Assembly (NCBI GenBank): GCA_937899905.1
Contig: CALCCF010000056.1
Location: forward strand, 36,558-100,557
Length of the DNA: 64,000 nucleotides
Source: an uncultured Phycisphaeraceae bacterium
Lineage (GTDB): Bacteria; Planctomycetota; Phycisphaerae; Phycisphaerales; UBA1924
Direction: 5' to 3'
The position numbers and the translations under genes were made by a program. Position 1 is the first letter of the stretch, and every line of letters starts with the position of its first letter. The notes beneath the pieces were generated by a model, which was not told the origin of the DNA, searched no databases, and saw nothing but the letters and a program-made list of their open reading frames with translations. This document shows, piece by piece, positions 55,423 to 63,955 of the stretch.

Positions 55423-55812
55423 ATGAACAAGGACGACTTCACCGAAGTGCTCCAGCTATTGCAAGACTACTACGACGGGCTGTATCGGCTGGACGTCGAG
55501 CTGCTTCGTGATGTGTTCTCGCCGACTGCTCACTACGCAACTATCACAGATGGCTCTTTGCTGACACTCTCGATCGACGAGTACTACGAGCGGCTCGCGA
55601 AACGGCCATCGCCTGCCGGGCAAGGGGTCGACTACGCGTTTCGTGTGCTCTCGATCCGATTCGCTGGAGAGAGCACAGCTCTCGCGGAGATAGAGTGCTC
55701 GCTCTTCGGGCACGACTACACCGACTACCTGTCTCTGCTTCGTGTGGACGGGCGTTGGCGTATCCAGACCAAGGTCTTTGAAGGTGTCCCACAACTCGCA
55801 AGGGAGGCATAG
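55423..55812 (+). CDS. NTF2-like/putative lumazine-binding family protein
   Basis: A 129-residue cone-shaped NTF2-fold protein: LQDYYDGLYRLDVELLRDVFSPTAHYA, DEYYERLAKRPSP, and DYLSLLRVDGRWRIQTKVFEGV fit the putative lumazine-binding subgroup. Such proteins bind or convert small hydrophobic molecules. It ends 2 bases before a tautomerase gene, suggesting a shared pathway with the oxidoreductases upstream, though 172 bases separate it from tetR. Confidence 0.8.
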   Translation: MNKDDFTEVLQLLQDYYDGLYRLDVELLRDVFSPTAHYATITDGSLLTLSIDEYYERLAKRPSPAGQGVDYAFRVLSIRFAGESTALAEIECSLFGHDYTDYLSLLRVDGRWRIQTKVFEGVPQLAREA

Positions 55813-55814
55813 CA

Positions 55815-56030
55815 GTGCCATACGTGAATGTTCAAATCACGCGCGAGGGCGATACCTCAGCCGAGCGCAAGGCCGAGGTCATCCAGGGGATCACTCGTGT
55901 CCTCGAAGACGTACTCGGGAAGGACCCGGGCACGACATTCGTGGTTATTGAGGAGGTCCAACTCGAGAATTGGGGGATCGGTGGCATGCCCGTTGAGGCA
56001 TATCGCCGGCAGCGAATCGCCACAACGTGA
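55815..56030 (+). CDS. 4-oxalocrotonate tautomerase-like protein
   Basis: A 71-residue tautomerase-superfamily protein with the catalytic Pro directly after the initiator Met (GTG 55815, then Pro2). The sequence MPYVNVQITREGDTSAERKAEVIQGITRVLED and VVIEEVQLENWGIGG matches the family, though the Arg pair of the classical enzyme is not obvious. It probably isomerises a keto/enol compound. It lies 2 bases after the NTF2-like gene. Confidence 0.88.
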   Translation: MPYVNVQITREGDTSAERKAEVIQGITRVLEDVLGKDPGTTFVVIEEVQLENWGIGGMPVEAYRRQRIATT

Positions 56031-56069
56031 GCCCGGATTACGAGCCGTTCCGACGCACTGCTACCCAAC

Positions 56070-56093
56070 AAAAAGGGCCCCACGAATGGGGCC
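56070..56093 (-). terminator. rho-independent terminator of tRNA-Arg
   Basis: On the minus strand GGCCCCA, TTCG loop, TGGGGCC, then CTTTTTG, just 6 bases past the tRNA 3' end. A 7-pair perfect stem with a stable UUCG tetraloop. Confidence 0.85.
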
Positions 56094-56099
56094 TTCAAG

Positions 56100-56173
56100 C
56101 ACGGGCGGAAGGATTCGAACCCTCAACCTCCTGATCCGTAGTCAGGTGCTCTATCCAGTTGAGCTACGCCCGC
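56100..56173 (-). tRNA. tRNA-Arg (anticodon ACG)
   Basis: A full cloverleaf on the minus strand. The acceptor is GCGGGCG/CGCCCGT, with a G1-U72 wobble, and the D arm is GCTC. The anticodon arm CCTGA-CTACGGA-TCAGG has anticodon ACG (A34, expected to be edited to inosine). The T arm contains TTCGAAT. The discriminator is G and CCA is not encoded. It reads CGU/CGC/CGA codons. Confidence 0.95.
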
Positions 56174-56255
56174 TAAGGGCCTCGATGGTAGCACGCGAAT
56201 TGGCCCTGGGGAGGCCCCTGGGTGGCCGCTAGGGCCGATTCTGGGAGACGGTCGC

Positions 56256-56284
56256 TTGATCGAGGGCAGCAGGTGAGCCATAAT
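56256..56284 (+). promoter_or_regulatory. predicted rpsT promoter
   Basis: TTGATC (56256-56261) and CATAAT (56279-56284) spaced by 17 bases. Transcription near 56291 leaves a leader of about 130 bases before rpsT, long enough for autoregulation, though no specific structure was recognised. Confidence 0.6.
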
Positions 56285-56421
56285 TTGCTCGCTGCAGGGA
56301 TGTTACTGGCTGGTGGACTACCGCCGGCGTCCGCCCTGAGGCTCCAAGGTTTTGGACGGTTCGCCCGAGTTTGGGCACGCCTACGGCAGCCTGGCTCGGT
56401 CCAGGGAGGAATGGTTCGCAC

Positions 56422-56697
56422 ATGGCCCACACAGTCTCCGCACGCAAGCGCATCCGGCAGAACATCCGCCATCGGGCCCGCAACCGCTGGCGCCTGCAGA
56501 CCATGCGTAACGCGATGAAGGACTTCGAAGACAAGCTGGCCCACGGCAGCCTCGAGGATGCCAAGGCCGCCTACATCGCCGTGCAGAAGATCCTGGACCG
56601 CACCGCCGCGAAGGGTGTCATCCACCCCAACCAGGCCGCCCGCCGCAAGAGCCGCCTGAACGCCCGGCTAAAGGCACGGGCCGCGTCCGGCCAGTAG
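56422..56697 (+). CDS. rpsT: 30S ribosomal protein S20
   Basis: S20 binds the 5' domain and 3' minor domain of 16S rRNA. The 91-residue, lysine/arginine-rich, all-helical protein starts at ATG 56422 (MAHTVSARKRIRQNIRHRAR), preceded by GGGAGGA. It contains KAAYIAVQKILDRTAAKGVIHPNQAARRKSRL, the family signature. A terminator follows 28 bases after the stop. Confidence 0.96.
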   Translation: MAHTVSARKRIRQNIRHRARNRWRLQTMRNAMKDFEDKLAHGSLEDAKAAYIAVQKILDRTAAKGVIHPNQAARRKSRLNARLKARAASGQ

Positions 56698-56724
56698 GAC
56701 CAGAACGGCAAGAGAAGAGAGCAA

Positions 56725-56754
56725 GCGCCCGTCGCAATCGCGAGGGGCGTTTTT
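56725..56754 (+). terminator. rho-independent terminator after rpsT
   Basis: CGCCC (56726-56730) pairs with GGGCG (56745-56749), with internal CGC/GCG pairing across a small loop, followed by TTTTT (56750-56754). Confidence 0.75.
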
Positions 56755-56787
56755 GATTGCACTCGCGGCGGGATTTAGGATCGCGAC

Positions 56788-57621
56788 GTGCCGGAAGCAC
56801 CCGAGACATCCGAGCAGGTGGCGGCTGAGGAGGCCGGGCCGGAATCGCGCACGGCTTTGGGCGAGTATGCCCAGGCCTCGCGAACGCCGTTGCACATCCT
56901 CGCGTTCCTGCTGCCGATCATTGTGGTCTACGAGGTTGGCCTGGCGTTGCAGCACGAGGCGCTCGCGGGCACGGGCGGCGTGCGGGCGTGGGCCATGCTG
57001 GCGCGGGTGATGGAGACGCTGGGCGTGTCGCCTTCGGCCGTCGTCGGCTACTCGCTGCCGGCCGCTGCGATCATCATCGTGCTGCTGCTGTGGCATGTGT
57101 TCGAGAAGCAGCGATGGCGAGTGCGACCGGCGGTGGTGCTGCTCATGGCAGCGGAGACGGTGGCGTGGATGGTGCCGCTGCTGCTGTTCGCGGGCGTGCT
57201 GACGCGCGTGATCGGCGATGGCAGCGGGACGACCAGTCCGCAGCCGATGTCGCCTACGACACTGGAATCGCTTGAGGGCCTGGGCTGGCAGGCGCGACTG
57301 GTGATCGCCTTGGGCGCGGGGCTGTATGAGGAGTTGCTCTTCCGGATGGCGCTGCTCGCGCTCCTGCATGCGGTGCTGGCCGAGCTCTTGAAGCTCGGGC
57401 CAAAGCTCGTCTTCGGGATCGCATTGCCGGTGTCGGCACTGGCGTTCGCGCTCTATCACGACGTGTGGACGGCGGGCGGGGTCGATGTCTGGGCGACACT
57501 GCTCTACTTCGCGGGTGGGTTGTACTTGGGCGTGATCTACCTGCTCCGCGGATTCGGCCTCGCGGTCGGGGTGCACGCTTGCTACAACACAACGGTGCTG
57601 GTGCTGCTCGGTCCGGTATGA
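56788..57621 (+). CDS. CPBP-family intramembrane metalloprotease
   Basis: A 277-residue polytopic membrane protein with about six hydrophobic segments. CPBP (CAAX-like) motifs are present: EELLFRMAL (Glu-Glu...Arg), FALYHDV with a His in the next segment, and HACYNTTVL at the end. Such proteases cleave prenylated or bacteriocin-related peptides in other bacteria; the substrate here is unknown. It starts at GTG 56788. Confidence 0.85.
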   Translation: MPEAPETSEQVAAEEAGPESRTALGEYAQASRTPLHILAFLLPIIVVYEVGLALQHEALAGTGGVRAWAMLARVMETLGVSPSAVVGYSLPAAAIIIVLLLWHVFEKQRWRVRPAVVLLMAAETVAWMVPLLLFAGVLTRVIGDGSGTTSPQPMSPTTLESLEGLGWQARLVIALGAGLYEELLFRMALLALLHAVLAELLKLGPKLVFGIALPVSALAFALYHDVWTAGGVDVWATLLYFAGGLYLGVIYLLRGFGLAVGVHACYNTTVLVLLGPV

Positions 57622-57663
57622 ACCGGCGAGTTCTGTGGAACGCCCGGAGGTTGGCACCCATGG

Positions 57664-57691
57664 TTGACCAAGGCGGCGCGTCGAATAGCAT
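57664..57691 (+). promoter_or_regulatory. predicted tRNA-Glu promoter
   Basis: TTGACC (57664-57669) and TAGCAT (57686-57691) with a 16-base spacer; the transcript would start about 14 bases before the tRNA. Confidence 0.6.
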
Positions 57692-57711
57692 TGTCGCTAC
57701 GACGAATAGAC

Positions 57712-57786
57712 GGCCCCATCGTCTAGTCTGGTCTAGGACGCCAGGTTCTCATCCTGGAAACCCGGGTTCGAATCCCGGTGGGGTCA
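57712..57786 (+). tRNA. tRNA-Glu (anticodon CTC)
   Basis: A full cloverleaf. The acceptor is GGCCCCA/TGGGGTC with a G2-U71 wobble. The anticodon arm CCAGG-TTCTCAT-CCTGG has anticodon CTC, and the T arm is CCGGG-TTCGAAT-CCCGG. The discriminator is A and CCA is not encoded. It reads GAG. Confidence 0.95.
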
Positions 57787-57940
57787 TTGCCTACAAACCA
57801 GCTAGCAACGCGTACTCGCGAAGCCATTCCTGGTTACTTTCCGCCAAATATCGCGAGTCTTTCTAGAAACACGAACGTGTTCGTGAAGCTCTTGCTCTGA
57901 TGTCAGGGGCGGGTTCTGAACCGTTTCCGTACTTGGCTAT

Positions 57941-57963
57941 CTCACCCTCAATTGGGGGGTGAG
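57941..57963 (+). promoter_or_regulatory. hairpin in the leader of PilZ paralog 1
   Basis: CTCACCC (57941-57947) pairs with GGGTGAG (57957-57963), with extra U-G/C-G pairs inside. It lies 40 bases before the putative AUC start. A comparable hairpin precedes the second paralog. The region from the tRNA to here contains no gene. Confidence 0.5.
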
Positions 57964-58002
57964 TAGGGCCGATGTACGGTTGAACCCGCGGAGTGTCACG
58001 AG

Positions 58003-59190
58003 ATCAAGCGGAACCAGCACATCCAGATCCATCACTCGGCGGCCTCCACGGCGCGTCCGTTCCCTGTCGGACCCGAGAGCGCGGCAGAACTCGTGGAGAC
58101 TGCTCGCGCCTCGAGCCGGCCTCCCTCACAAAGCCGCACGCGGCACTCTCCGCGGGTCGAGATGCACGGCCAGGAGGTCGTGCTCAGCGTGCTGCACCCG
58201 GGAGGCACGCACTCGTCTTCGAAGAGCCTCTTGCTAGATATCGGTGCTGGCGGCGCCGCGATCTTGTATCCCGGCTTCCTCTACAACGACGCCGAGTGCG
58301 TGTTGCATATTGAGACCACAAGCGGGGAGCCGGAGATGCTCCAGGCGACACTGGCGTGGTGTCGCGTGCTCAACAAGGGCGTCCACATGGTGGGCATCCG
58401 CTGGACAGAGCTCTTTGACATCCGGCAGTTTGTGCCATCGAGTCGCTGGGGAGAACTCGGTACGAGTGGCGACAACGTGGCATCGCCCGATGTCTCCGGC
58501 AAGGTGCTCGCTATTGGCATGGACGAACTCGAGATCGAGTTGCTCAAGATGCTCTTGAAGGACTTGCCCATCCAGGTCGAGTCCGCCGGCTTTGCTGGGG
58601 CCGCGATCGACTCCCTTCACGACCAGGCCTTTGACGTGCTCTTCGTCAACGGGGACTGCCCGGAACTCGACCATGCCTCGTTCACGGCGAAGCTCCGCCA
58701 TGAGGGCTTCGACGAGCCAGTGTTCGTGTTGATCGATCGCAAGCACCTGCCGGATTCGTCCGGAGGCTTGGAGGGCGTTCAGTATCTGGCGCGTCCGCTG
58801 GGCGAAGAGGGGTTGCTCGGTTCTATCCGGGACGCGATGCTTAAGGCCGCAGAGGGGACCGGCGGGAGCAAGCCGATCGTCTCTGATCGCGCGAATGACC
58901 CGGATCTTCATGGGCCCATCGGGAAGTTCGTCCGGCACGCTCGCGAGCTCCGCCAGACGCTGCGAGGCACGATCAACACGGACAATACCGAGGAAGCGCG
59001 GCGGTGCCTCGTTCTTCTGAGCAACACCTCGTCGGGATTCGGATTCTTGTCGCTCAGCGACGCTGCGGCTGGAACGCTGAAGGCGCTCGACGCCTCGGGC
59101 TCTGCGCAAGAGGCCGGACCTGCGATCAAGCAGTTCATCCGGGTGCTGGACCGCCTTGCGGACCCCAGCCAGCCGGCTCAAGCCGCCTGA
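58003..59190 (+). CDS. PilZ-receiver-helical-bundle protein, paralog 1 (possible AUC start)
   Basis: A 395-residue protein (counted from AUC 58003). Residues 47-145 form a PilZ domain with the RxxxR motif (RHSPR, 47-51) and DIGAGG at 79-84 in place of DxSxxG. Residues about 165-280 resemble a response-regulator receiver, but the phosphoacceptor position is Asn (DVLFVNGD). Residues about 310-390 resemble an Hpt helical bundle without the active His (LLSNTSSGFGF). The frame has no ATG/GTG/TTG between the upstream stop (57964) and GTG 58093. Yet homology to paralog 2 continues gaplessly back to ATC 58003, aligned with ATG 59462 and preceded by GGAG 9 bases away. c-di-GMP binding is inference. 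Confidence 0.7.
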   Translation: MKRNQHIQIHHSAASTARPFPVGPESAAELVETARASSRPPSQSRTRHSPRVEMHGQEVVLSVLHPGGTHSSSKSLLLDIGAGGAAILYPGFLYNDAECVLHIETTSGEPEMLQATLAWCRVLNKGVHMVGIRWTELFDIRQFVPSSRWGELGTSGDNVASPDVSGKVLAIGMDELEIELLKMLLKDLPIQVESAGFAGAAIDSLHDQAFDVLFVNGDCPELDHASFTAKLRHEGFDEPVFVLIDRKHLPDSSGGLEGVQYLARPLGEEGLLGSIRDAMLKAAEGTGGSKPIVSDRANDPDLHGPIGKFVRHARELRQTLRGTINTDNTEEARRCLVLLSNTSSGFGFLSLSDAAAGTLKALDASGSAQEAGPAIKQFIRVLDRLADPSQPAQAA

Positions 59191-59397
59191 CCACTCGACG
59201 AGTAAAGCCGCCTGCGGCCACCGGGTTCGGAACCGCGCCCCTGCCAAGACAGGCAGACCGACCACCACCCGCGCGGCACTCGTCCGAAAACCGCATGTTG
59301 AAGCCGGAGACTCACGAAGGCGTTCAGGCGTCTCCGGAAAGGCGGCCCAGACCTCTCAGACGAAGGAGCATCAGGGCAATCCTGCGACAAAATCCGT

Positions 59398-59425
59398 GAG
59401 ACCCCTCACTTTTTGGGGGTTTCTC
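59398..59425 (+). promoter_or_regulatory. hairpin in the leader of PilZ paralog 2
   Basis: GAGACCCC (59398-59405) can pair with GGGG-TTTCTC (59416-59425) with a small bulge. It lies about 36 bases before ATG 59462. It parallels the hairpin before paralog 1 and may be shared regulation. Confidence 0.45.
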
Positions 59426-59461
59426 GCCGATGGGGGTCTTCGTTAGGAGGCTCGCCGTCTG

Positions 59462-60646
59462 ATGAATCACAAGCACGCCATGCAAGTTCACCGGTCCGCC
59501 GCACAGTCGGCCAAGCCGCTCAACATCAGCCCCGAAGGCCAAGCCGAGCTTGTGCAGATGGCTCGGGACAATGCCGGTGCCGAGTCTGCGAAGCTTGCCC
59601 GGCACTCGGTCCGGCTCCAGATCGATCGCGAGCCCGTCGTCCTGAGCGTGATCCATCCCGGCGGCACGCACTCCGCTTCGGAGTCGATCCTGTTCGATAT
59701 CGGGCCCGGCGGTGCGGCGGTGCTCTATCCGGGTTTCTTGTACGGTGGGACCGATTGTGGGCTCCACCTTGCCACGACCGACGGCAAGGAATCGATGCTT
59801 GGGGCCAAGGTCGCGTGGTGCCGCTGCCTGAGCCGCGGCGTGCACTGTGTAGGCCTGCGTTGGTCGGAGGAGGTCGACGTGCGCCGCTATGTGCCGTCAA
59901 GCCTCTGGAGCGAACTGAACCTCGGCAGCGACAAGGCCAGCATGGCGGAAGTCAGCGGGCGCCTGCTCTGCATTGGCGTCGAACCACTTGAGATCAACCT
60001 GATCAAGCTGATGTTCCAGGGCATGCCGGTTGAGGTTGAGGTTGCCGATGATGCGGGCGCCACGTTTGATAGCCTCCATGCGCAATCGAGCGATGTGCTC
60101 CTGATCAACTCGGATAGTGCCGCATTCGACTCTGAGAAGCTCATCGCCCAGCTGCGCCAAGAGGGTTTCGCCGAGCCCGTCATCCTCCTCGCTGACAAGC
60201 GTAACGAGTTCGAGAAGCAGTCTGGTGGTGACTTCCGCGTCGTGAGCAAACCGCTTGACGCCGATGGGTTGCTCTCGGCCGTTCGCGAGTTGATGCTTGC
60301 CCAGGACTCGACGATGACCGGGACGAGCCCGATCTCGTCGAGCCTAGCCAGCAAGCCCGAGATGGTGACCGCGATCGAGGGCTTCGTGGAGCATGTACGA
60401 GCGCTGGGAGACACTCTTCGCGGCGCGATCTCGGCGGACAACACCGATGAAGCGCGCAAGTCGCTGCTGTTGATCCACAACACGGCTTCCGGATTCGGAT
60501 TTGGGCTTCTTGGAGAGGCCTCGGCCGAGGCGTTGAAGGAACTCGATGCGTCGGGATCCGCCCAGGAGGCGGCGCCGCACATCCGCCGATTTGTACGGGT
60601 GCTCGATCGGGTTCGTGCGACCGAGTTGGCTACCGACGTGGCCTGA
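59462..60646 (+). CDS. PilZ-receiver-helical-bundle protein, paralog 2
   Basis: A 394-residue paralog of the previous gene, with the same architecture. The PilZ domain has RHSVR (47-51) and DIGPGG (79-84). The receiver-like domain has Asn216 at the phosphoacceptor place (DVLLINSD) and Lys263 kept (VVSKPLD). The Hpt-like bundle has a His at 339 (LLIHNTASGFGF) but lacks the adjacent Lys-Gly of active Hpt domains. The start ATG 59462 has TAGGAGG 11 bases upstream. It probably binds c-di-GMP and transmits through protein contacts rather than phosphotransfer. Confidence 0.83.
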   Translation: MNHKHAMQVHRSAAQSAKPLNISPEGQAELVQMARDNAGAESAKLARHSVRLQIDREPVVLSVIHPGGTHSASESILFDIGPGGAAVLYPGFLYGGTDCGLHLATTDGKESMLGAKVAWCRCLSRGVHCVGLRWSEEVDVRRYVPSSLWSELNLGSDKASMAEVSGRLLCIGVEPLEINLIKLMFQGMPVEVEVADDAGATFDSLHAQSSDVLLINSDSAAFDSEKLIAQLRQEGFAEPVILLADKRNEFEKQSGGDFRVVSKPLDADGLLSAVRELMLAQDSTMTGTSPISSSLASKPEMVTAIEGFVEHVRALGDTLRGAISADNTDEARKSLLLIHNTASGFGFGLLGEASAEALKELDASGSAQEAAPHIRRFVRVLDRVRATELATDVA

Positions 60647-60664
60647 CTTCGAGAGTCGTGTCAC

Positions 60665-60886
60665 TCAATCAGACTTGTCTCGGCCGGACTCTGGTTGCGA
60701 GAGCTCGTGCGCGGCTGTTCGCGCGCCGCCCTCGATGACCCGATCCGCGGCGATGTACCCCACCGTGACGGCGAGCACAAGCAGGGCCCCGATCAGCTTG
60801 TTCGGCGCGGGCACGGGGATCTCGATCCAGCGGCAGGCGGCACCGAGAGCGAAGGCCAGGGCGAAGCCGATCGCGGTCTTGAGCAT
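60665..60886 (-). CDS. XapX/DUF1427-type small membrane protein
   Basis: A 73-residue protein with two hydrophobic segments flanking a short loop with PVPAPNKLIGALLV, which fits the XapX (DUF1427) family, plus a charged C-terminal tail. The function is unknown; related proteins sit near transport or efflux genes. It lies convergent to PilZ paralog 2 and divergent from the pyrophosphatase. Confidence 0.78.
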   Translation of the reverse strand: MLKTAIGFALAFALGAACRWIEIPVPAPNKLIGALLVLAVTVGYIAADRVIEGGARTAAHELSQPESGRDKSD

Positions 60887-61018
60887 GGGCAGTCGATCTC
60901 CATTGGGGGATCCGGCAGATTCTTGGGTCCCAGCGGTCGGAATCCGGGGGTATACGTTCTATGATCGGCCCTTCTCACGGCCCAACCATCGCAGAAATTC
61001 GTTGAAGGACCCTGCCCC

Positions 61019-63859
61019 ATGCCAGTATCCCCGACGTCCTCGATCCCTCTGACCCTGGGCGCCGTCGGCGACATTCCTGCGCCGTTCTACGTCGCTCCGA
61101 TCGCCGGTTTGGCGGCTCTCGCTACCGCGGTGTACCTCCGCAACAGCGTGATGCGCAATACCGAGGGCGAAGGCGAGACGGTGCGAATTGCCGAGGCCGT
61201 CCGTGACGGCGCGATGGCGTATCTCAAGAGCCAGTACAAGGTTGTCGGTGCGGTGTTTATCGCACTGATCGCTGTCCTGGGCCTGATGGTCTGGGCCGAG
61301 CTTGAGCCCGTGTGGGCGATGGTCGGCGTTCCGGTCGCCGGCTTTCTGAGTGGTTTGTGCGGCTGGTTCGGGATGCGGATGGCGACGAACGCCAGCGCCC
61401 GAACGGCAACGGCCTGTAAAGAGAGCCTCAACGGCGGACTGACCATCGCGTTCCGATCGGGCGCGGTCATGGGCCTGACGTGTGTGGGCCTTGCGATCTT
61501 GGACTTGAGCTTCTGGTACTTCTTCTTCATCTCCTTCGGCGACTCGCTCGGCTTCCTCAGCCTGAGCGAAGAGGGCGACCGCGAAGGCCTCTTGGCCGCG
61601 ATGGTCACCGTCCTGATCTCCTTCAAGATGGGTGCGTCGCTCCAGGCGCTGTTCGCCCGTGTGGGCGGCGGCATCTTTACGAAAGCCGCCGACGTCGGCG
61701 CGGACCTCGTGGGCAAGGTCGAGGCCGGCATCCCTGAGGACGACGCACGCAACCCGGCGACCATCGCCGACAACGTTGGTGACAACGTCGGCGACGTGGC
61801 GGGCATGGGCGCCGACCTCTACGAGAGCTACTACTCGAGCATCATCGCCGCGATCGCCCTGGGCGTATCAGCGGCGTTCAGCGTCACCGTTCTCCGAGGC
61901 ATGGAGGGTGGCTTCGACCTGGCGATGAAGGTGGGCACGCTGCCCATCGTGCTCGCCGGCGCGGGCATTATCTTCTCGATCATCGGCGTGTTTGCCGTGC
62001 GGACCAAGGAGGACGCGGGCTTCAAGGAGTTGCTCAAGAGCCTCCACATCGGCGTGTGGCTCTCGTCTCTACTGCTCGCACTGGCCGCGTTCGGCGTGCC
62101 GTTCCTTCTCTTGGGTGATGCCGAGACGTCCAACCTTCTCGGCGTGCAGTGGTGGCAGTTCAGCATTTCGATTTGTGCCGGCCTCGCCAGCGGCCTGCTG
62201 ATCGCCTGGTGGACCGAGTATTGCACGAGCTATGAGCACCCGCCGACCAAGCGGATCGCCCAGCAGGCCATCACGGGCCCGGCGACCGTCATCATCTCGG
62301 GTATTGCCGAGGGCATGAAGAGCACGTGGCTGTCGATCTTCGCGGTGGTCGTGGCGATCCTGATCGCCTTCGGTGCCGCGGGTGGCAATGAGAACCTTCT
62401 CATGGGCCTGTACGGTGTAGGCATCGCGGCCGTGGGTATGCTCGCGACGCTGGGCATCACTCTGGCGACCGACGCGTACGGCCCGATCGCCGACAACGCG
62501 GGTGGCAACGCGGAAATGTCGGGCCAGCCCCCCCACGTCCGCGAGCGCACTGACCTTCTTGATTCGATCGGCAACACGACCGCCGCCACGGGCAAGGGCT
62601 TCGCCATCGGCTCGGCGGCACTCACCGCCCTTGCACTGCTCGCCGCGTACGTGCAGGTCGTGCAGTACCACGTCGACAAGCAGACAACCAAGTTCGCCAA
62701 TGAGCAGCGGCTGGTGGTCACTGCGAACGAGACCGCACCGCTTCAGGGCGGCATCGCGATCTACGAGGGCAACCGACGCTTCGGCATCATGGCCCCGGAA
62801 GAGGGACGCGACGGCGGCGATTATGTCGGCGGTGCGATCTTCCTTGACACCGCGCAGTTCGAGGACATCGCCGAGCGCGGACACTTCGGCTCGGGCGGCG
62901 CGCTCGCGCTGATCAACCCGGGCGATCAATTCACGATGCTCTGGGAGGGCAACCTCGCGAGCGCTCGTAATCTGACGCTCGAGGGACGAATCGATCATGG
63001 CGACCACTTCCACACGGTGACCCTCCGCGCGGTGTCAACGGGGCAGATCACGATCACCGACGTGATGACCTTCTACAACGTGAGCATGACCAGCCCCAAC
63101 CTGCTGGGCGGCCTGTTCATCGGTGTGATGCTGACCTTCCTCTTCTGCGCCCTGACTATGGACGCGGTGGGCCGTGCGGCCAACGTGATGATGCAAGAGT
63201 GCCGCCGCCAGTTCGGCGAGATGCGGGCGCTCTTCCGCAAGGACGGCATGAGCGAGGAGGACATCGCCAACCCCGAGAGTTGGCCGACCCAGGTGGGCTC
63301 GGGTGACAATGCCTATCCGAATTACGCCAAGTGCGTGACGATCGCGACCAACGGCGCGCTCAAGGAGATGGTGCTGCCCAGCATCCTGGCGATCGTTGTG
63401 CCGGTGGGCACGGGCCTCATCCTCGGCGTGAGCGGCGTGATGGGATTGCTGGCCGGCGGTCTGATCACGGGCTTCGCGGTCGCGGTTTTCATGGCCAACG
63501 CCGGCGGCGCGTGGGACAACGCCAAGAAGCTGCTCGAGAGCTACGGCCGCATCACCGCGCAGCAGGCGATGGACGACTCGACGCAGCGCGAGAAGATCCC
63601 CGCCGAGATCCGCGACGACATCCTCGCTCGTGCTCGCGAGATGGTCGAGAGTGGCCACGGCGACGAGTACGTCTACGGCAAGGGAAGCGACGACCACAAG
63701 GCCACCGTCGTTGGCGACACCGTGGGCGATCCGTTCAAGGACACGTCGGGCCCGGCGCTGAACATCCTGATCAAGCTGCTCAGCTCGGTCGCCGTGGTGT
63801 TCGCGGGTGTGGTCGTCAAGTTCGCCCCGTCGATCGGCTCGGCGCTCGGCCTGAGCTGA
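61019..63859 (+). CDS. hppA: membrane-bound ion-pumping pyrophosphatase with a large loop insertion
   Basis: HppA couples pyrophosphate hydrolysis to H+ or Na+ export. The 946-residue protein has about 16 spans and the three cytoplasmic motifs: DVGADLVGKVE and DNVGDNVGD near 224-250, DAYGPIADNAGG near 485-500, and GDTVGDPFKDTSGP near 898. GNTTAATGKG (about 518) has Ala where K+-independent enzymes have Lys, suggesting a K+-dependent type. Between about residues 555 and 690 lies an extra soluble beta-rich segment, far longer than the normal periplasmic loop there. Start ATG 61019. Confidence 0.93.
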   Translation: MPVSPTSSIPLTLGAVGDIPAPFYVAPIAGLAALATAVYLRNSVMRNTEGEGETVRIAEAVRDGAMAYLKSQYKVVGAVFIALIAVLGLMVWAELEPVWAMVGVPVAGFLSGLCGWFGMRMATNASARTATACKESLNGGLTIAFRSGAVMGLTCVGLAILDLSFWYFFFISFGDSLGFLSLSEEGDREGLLAAMVTVLISFKMGASLQALFARVGGGIFTKAADVGADLVGKVEAGIPEDDARNPATIADNVGDNVGDVAGMGADLYESYYSSIIAAIALGVSAAFSVTVLRGMEGGFDLAMKVGTLPIVLAGAGIIFSIIGVFAVRTKEDAGFKELLKSLHIGVWLSSLLLALAAFGVPFLLLGDAETSNLLGVQWWQFSISICAGLASGLLIAWWTEYCTSYEHPPTKRIAQQAITGPATVIISGIAEGMKSTWLSIFAVVVAILIAFGAAGGNENLLMGLYGVGIAAVGMLATLGITLATDAYGPIADNAGGNAEMSGQPPHVRERTDLLDSIGNTTAATGKGFAIGSAALTALALLAAYVQVVQYHVDKQTTKFANEQRLVVTANETAPLQGGIAIYEGNRRFGIMAPEEGRDGGDYVGGAIFLDTAQFEDIAERGHFGSGGALALINPGDQFTMLWEGNLASARNLTLEGRIDHGDHFHTVTLRAVSTGQITITDVMTFYNVSMTSPNLLGGLFIGVMLTFLFCALTMDAVGRAANVMMQECRRQFGEMRALFRKDGMSEEDIANPESWPTQVGSGDNAYPNYAKCVTIATNGALKEMVLPSILAIVVPVGTGLILGVSGVMGLLAGGLITGFAVAVFMANAGGAWDNAKKLLESYGRITAQQAMDDSTQREKIPAEIRDDILARAREMVESGHGDEYVYGKGSDDHKATVVGDTVGDPFKDTSGPALNILIKLLSSVAVVFAGVVVKFAPSIGSALGLS

Positions 63860-63882
63860 TCCGCGGCAGCATTGATTCGCTG

Positions 63883-63909
63883 AAGGCCCGCTCGCGAGCG
63901 GGCCTTTTT
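63883..63909 (+). terminator. rho-independent terminator after hppA
   Basis: AAGGCCCGCTC/GAGCGGGCCTT stem (63883-63906) with a 2-base apex and TTTTT to 63909, 24 bases after the hppA stop. Confidence 0.9.
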
Positions 63910-63955
63910 CATTGCTTGCCCCAGAATGTGGCAGCGGGCCACCGTAGGCGTCATA

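Noticed and set aside
57941..59425. c-di-GMP riboswitch in the leaders of the PilZ paralogs
   Set aside because: The hairpins do not contain the GEMM-I or GEMM-II core sequences that I would expect; only simple stems are visible.
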